From CAXQUZ01 sp942491145 (GTDB taxonomy: Bacteria; Myxococcota_A; UBA796; UBA2385): a stretch of 64,000 bases of DNA. The position numbers and the translations under genes were made by a program. Positions 63,255 through 64,000 of the stretch are shown here, one piece after another. Position 1 is the first letter of the stretch. The number at the start of each line of letters is the position of its first letter. Location: positions 62,001 to 126,000 of the forward strand of contig CALOBC010000001.1 of the NCBI GenBank assembly GCA_942491145.1, given 5' to 3'. Under the pieces are notes generated by a model that did no database searches, was not told the origin of the DNA, and was given only the letters and a program-made list of their open reading frames with translations.

Positions 63255-63709
63255 TTGGACGACGACCTCGGCACACGGGTCTCGTCCGCCGAGTAGCCCT
63301 TCGACTCAAGCTGGCTCGCCAGCGTGCTCTGGAAGAGCTTGGTCGCACCGAACATGGCCAGTGCGGCGATCACGGTGACCGCAATCGCCAGCCGGACCAG
63401 CATGCCGGTCGGCGGCTCGTCCGACTCTACTTCGACCGGACCCACTGGGGCACCGGCGCTGGGGCTGTACCCCGGCGGGTAGCCAATGATGACTTGCTCG
63501 CTGGGGCCCTTGCGCTCGTCGGGGAAGAGCGCACCGCTCTCCACACCCGCAAAGTGGGCCTGGGTCATCTCGCCAGCGACGGCGCTGTAGATGGCGAGCA
63601 CGGCGTTCGCCACGATGGGGAGAATCACCGCCAAGCCCATGGTGCAGGACGCGCCGAAGCACGCCACCACCACGACAAGCCAGTTCTGAAAAATGAAGTC
63701 CAACTGCAT
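63251..63709 (-). CDS. Small two-helix membrane protein heading the oxidase operon
   Basis: 152 residues from the ATG at 63709 (AGGGG site). Two hydrophobic helices (LVVVVACFGASCTMGLAVILPIV in parts and LAIAVTVIAALAMFGATKLF) flank a hydrophilic loop. No known family. It is the first gene of the caa3 operon and overlaps SCO by ATGA, so it may be an oxidase assembly or regulatory factor. Confidence 0.6.
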   Translation of the reverse strand: MQLDFIFQNWLVVVVACFGASCTMGLAVILPIVANAVLAIYSAVAGEMTQAHFAGVESGALFPDERKGPSEQVIIGYPPGYSPSAGAPVGPVEVESDEPPTGMLVRLAIAVTVIAALAMFGATKLFQSTLASQLESKGYSADETRVPRSSSK

Positions 63710-64000
63710 GGCAGCCCCTGGTTGACCTTCGCGCCCGCGTGAGCAGGGCAGAGTGGTGCCGAGCAAGAAGTCGCCGGTTCTGGGTGTCCCAGAGGGCGAG
63801 CCTGGCAGCCGGTTGAGGGCCCGGGGCTAACCCTCGGTCGGGCAAGCCGTCAACGGATGTCCACGGCGAGCCGAGAAGAGTTGGACAAAACCGGATCCCC
63901 AACATGATGTCCGGCTCATAGCCCCTTTCTCCCCTGCCGTGCAGCCAACGACCGCCCACAAGGGCCACCGATTCGGCACCAGTTTGGCGCATGACCACAC
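63710..64000. promoter_or_regulatory. Upstream region of the oxidase operon
   Basis: 291 bases to the window edge with no convincing gene. The promoter of the caa3 operon (minus strand) should lie here. No clear -35/-10, no Fur-like or copper box recognised. A longer open frame upstream of the ATG at 63709 lacks a ribosome site. Confidence 0.3.

Overview
The window is high-GC DNA with densely packed genes, few gaps, and frequent ATGA/GTGA stop-start overlaps. Lipoproteins, Asp/Thr/Gly-rich surface proteins, a MYXO-CTERM-like C-terminal anchor, Ser/Thr kinases and an A2-type caa3 oxidase together suggest Myxococcota or a related former-deltaproteobacterial lineage. This is an inference from gene content; no rRNA or other taxonomic marker was found.

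Region 1 (1-24121) is an extracellular contractile injection system (eCIS, the Afp/PVC-like phage-tail family). A long minus-strand operon runs from 19083 off the left edge. It encodes, in transcription order, an unknown Arg/Pro-rich protein, a Pvc16-type cap/terminator protein, a long sheath, a tube protein, a tail-assembly (chaperone-like) protein, a DUF6760-like mini-protein apparently reached by a -1 frameshift, a short sheath, a second tube protein with a GRGGG-rich N-terminus, a 1714-residue Ala/Arg/Ser-rich protein of unknown role, a LysM tube-initiator/hub protein, a gpD-type spike, a gp25-like wedge, a baseplate-J protein, a tail protein I and a truncated conserved protein. A divergent plus-strand operon (19407-24121) adds an eCIS-linked unknown protein, an M20 (ArgE-like) deacylase, a stand-alone eCIS_core (DUF4157)-like protein and a two-domain AAA+ ATPase. 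No PAAR tip, fibre or conventional tape measure was recognised; they may lie beyond the left edge.

Region 2 (24124-34573) holds secreted proteins and a signalling group: a Ser/Thr kinase with a Pro-rich linker, a vWA lipoprotein, a membrane protein with an FHA-like tail, a divergent FHA-plus-TM protein, and a MYXO-CTERM-like surface protein. Region 3 (35042-44181) has ribosomal protein L31 type B, a truncated fumarase-like protein lacking catalytic loops, a TRAP-type transport group (lipoprotein, solute-binding protein, fused permease) interrupted by an acyltransferase, and two lipoproteins. Region 4 (44197-53901) is housekeeping: prfA, a divergent rho, a fused 2-oxoacid dehydrogenase E1, an FAD oxidoreductase, a small membrane protein, gpmI and threonine aldolase. 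Region 5 (53905-63709) holds an FGE-fold protein, a vWA lipoprotein, malate dehydrogenase and a caa3-type cytochrome oxidase operon with its SCO copper chaperone.

The most unusual points are the giant disordered eCIS protein, the probable frameshift fusion in the tail-assembly gene, the Arg-rich tails shared by several eCIS structural proteins, a Rho factor with an altered Walker A motif, and a fumarase-family pseudoenzyme.
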